DNA from: Nitrososphaerota archaeon
GTDB lineage: Archaea; Thermoproteota; Nitrososphaeria_A; Caldarchaeales; Wolframiiraptoraceae
DNA: 5,490 nucleotides
NCBI GenBank assembly: GCA_021157985.1
Contig: JAGGVM010000069.1
Span: forward strand, 1-5,490
Direction: 5' to 3'
Of this stretch, positions 5,189 through 5,490 are shown in pieces (within the stretch, counting starts at the first letter, position 1; the number at the start of each line of letters is the position of its first letter). Both the position numbers and the translations under genes were made by a program. Under the pieces are notes generated by a model that did not search any database, was not told the DNA's origin, and was given only the letters and a program-made list of their open reading frames with translations.

Positions 5189-5490
5189 TAATCCGAGCTT
5201 TTTCCTCGTATAGGCTACTAGTCCTCCGGCGTTGATTATGTCGAGGGCGAGCTTCGGCAGGGGCTTTGCCCTGATCCTTGTTCCCTTAGTCTTGTTCTCG
5301 ATCAAGCCGTTCACGACGTCGACGGAGAGAACGTCTCCTTCTTCGACTTTCCCGGATAGATCCGCTTCCAGTATTGGGAGACCTATGTTTATCGCGTTTC
5401 GATAAAAGATCCTGGCGAAGAACTTCGCGATCACGCATTTCACGTTCGCGTATTTCAGGGCGACCGGCGCCTCCTCCCTGCTCGATCCGC
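5183..5490 (-). CDS. leuD: 3-isopropylmalate dehydratase small subunit, 5' end beyond window
   Basis: The C-terminal 101 residues of the small (swivelling) subunit of isopropylmalate isomerase, which works with the iron-sulfur subunit LeuC to convert 2- to 3-isopropylmalate. The open frame continues to the window edge. GSSREEAPVALKYA opens the visible part and contains the GSSRE active-site motif of the aconitase superfamily. It is followed by FFARIFYRNAINIGLP, the most conserved stretch of archaeal LeuD, then a beta-rich segment and the family-like tail LDIINAGGLVAYTRKKLG. The full protein in this family is about 160-170 residues, so roughly the first 60 are missing, including the loop that discriminates isopropylmalate from homoaconitate. 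Glu occupies the position often held by His in GSSREHAP. Homoaconitase small subunit is the alternative; neighbouring leuB and leuA favour leucine synthesis. leuC probably lies upstream, outside the window. Confidence 0.9.
   Translation of the reverse strand, partial: GSSREEAPVALKYANVKCVIAKFFARIFYRNAINIGLPILEADLSGKVEEGDVLSVDVVNGLIENKTKGTRIRAKPLPKLALDIINAGGLVAYTRKKLGLE

Noticed and set aside
1..5490. tRNA, rRNA, CRISPR array, insertion sequence or attachment site
   Set aside because: Reading both strands gave no cloverleaf with a TTCRA arm, no spaced direct repeats, and no transposase or integrase; the window is almost entirely accounted for by protein genes.

Overview
The window looks like chromosomal DNA from an archaeon, probably a thermophile. 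The evidence is family-level: a TrmB-type regulator, archaeal-style leucine enzymes, a secreted beta-rich CARDB/S-layer-like protein beside a MacB-type ABC ATPase, TATA/BRE-like AT-rich patches rather than -35/-10 boxes, GGTG/GAGG/GTGATC ribosome-binding motifs, frequent non-ATG starts, and heavy AGG/AGA (Arg) and ATA (Ile) codon use in moderately GC-rich DNA. The species cannot be named from this stretch.

Layout: the left part (1-1799, minus strand) is a transport cassette. A MacB/LolD-type ABC ATPase overlaps by 14 bp the start of a secreted repeat protein that runs off the left edge. The ATPase has no ATG/GTG/TTG at its proper N-terminus and seems to start at a CTG behind a full GGAGGTGA ribosome-binding site. 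A 72-bp AT-rich spacer (1800-1871) separates it from a divergent TrmB-family regulator (1872-2642, plus strand), which is the natural candidate for local control of the cassette. The permease expected for such an ABC system is not visible and may lie beyond position 1.

The right part (2622-5490, minus strand) is a leucine-biosynthesis operon read leuD (5' end missing), leuB, leuA. LeuA condenses acetyl-CoA with 2-oxoisovalerate, LeuD (with LeuC, not in the window) isomerises isopropylmalate, and LeuB oxidises it. leuD and leuB are 6 bp apart with the leuB ribosome-binding site over the leuD stop. leuA follows after 29 bp, starts with TTG, lacks a well-spaced ribosome-binding site, and its start codon lies inside a perfect 9-bp-arm inverted repeat. 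The leuA and trmB genes converge and overlap by 21 bp at their 3' ends.

No tRNA, rRNA, CRISPR array, insertion sequence or transposase was seen. Apart from the 72-bp divergent spacer and the 29-bp leuB-leuA gap, the window is fully coding. The most notable points are the leuA palindrome with a possible internal promoter, the CTG start, and the regulator/ATPase/secreted-repeat-protein cassette whose substrate is unknown.
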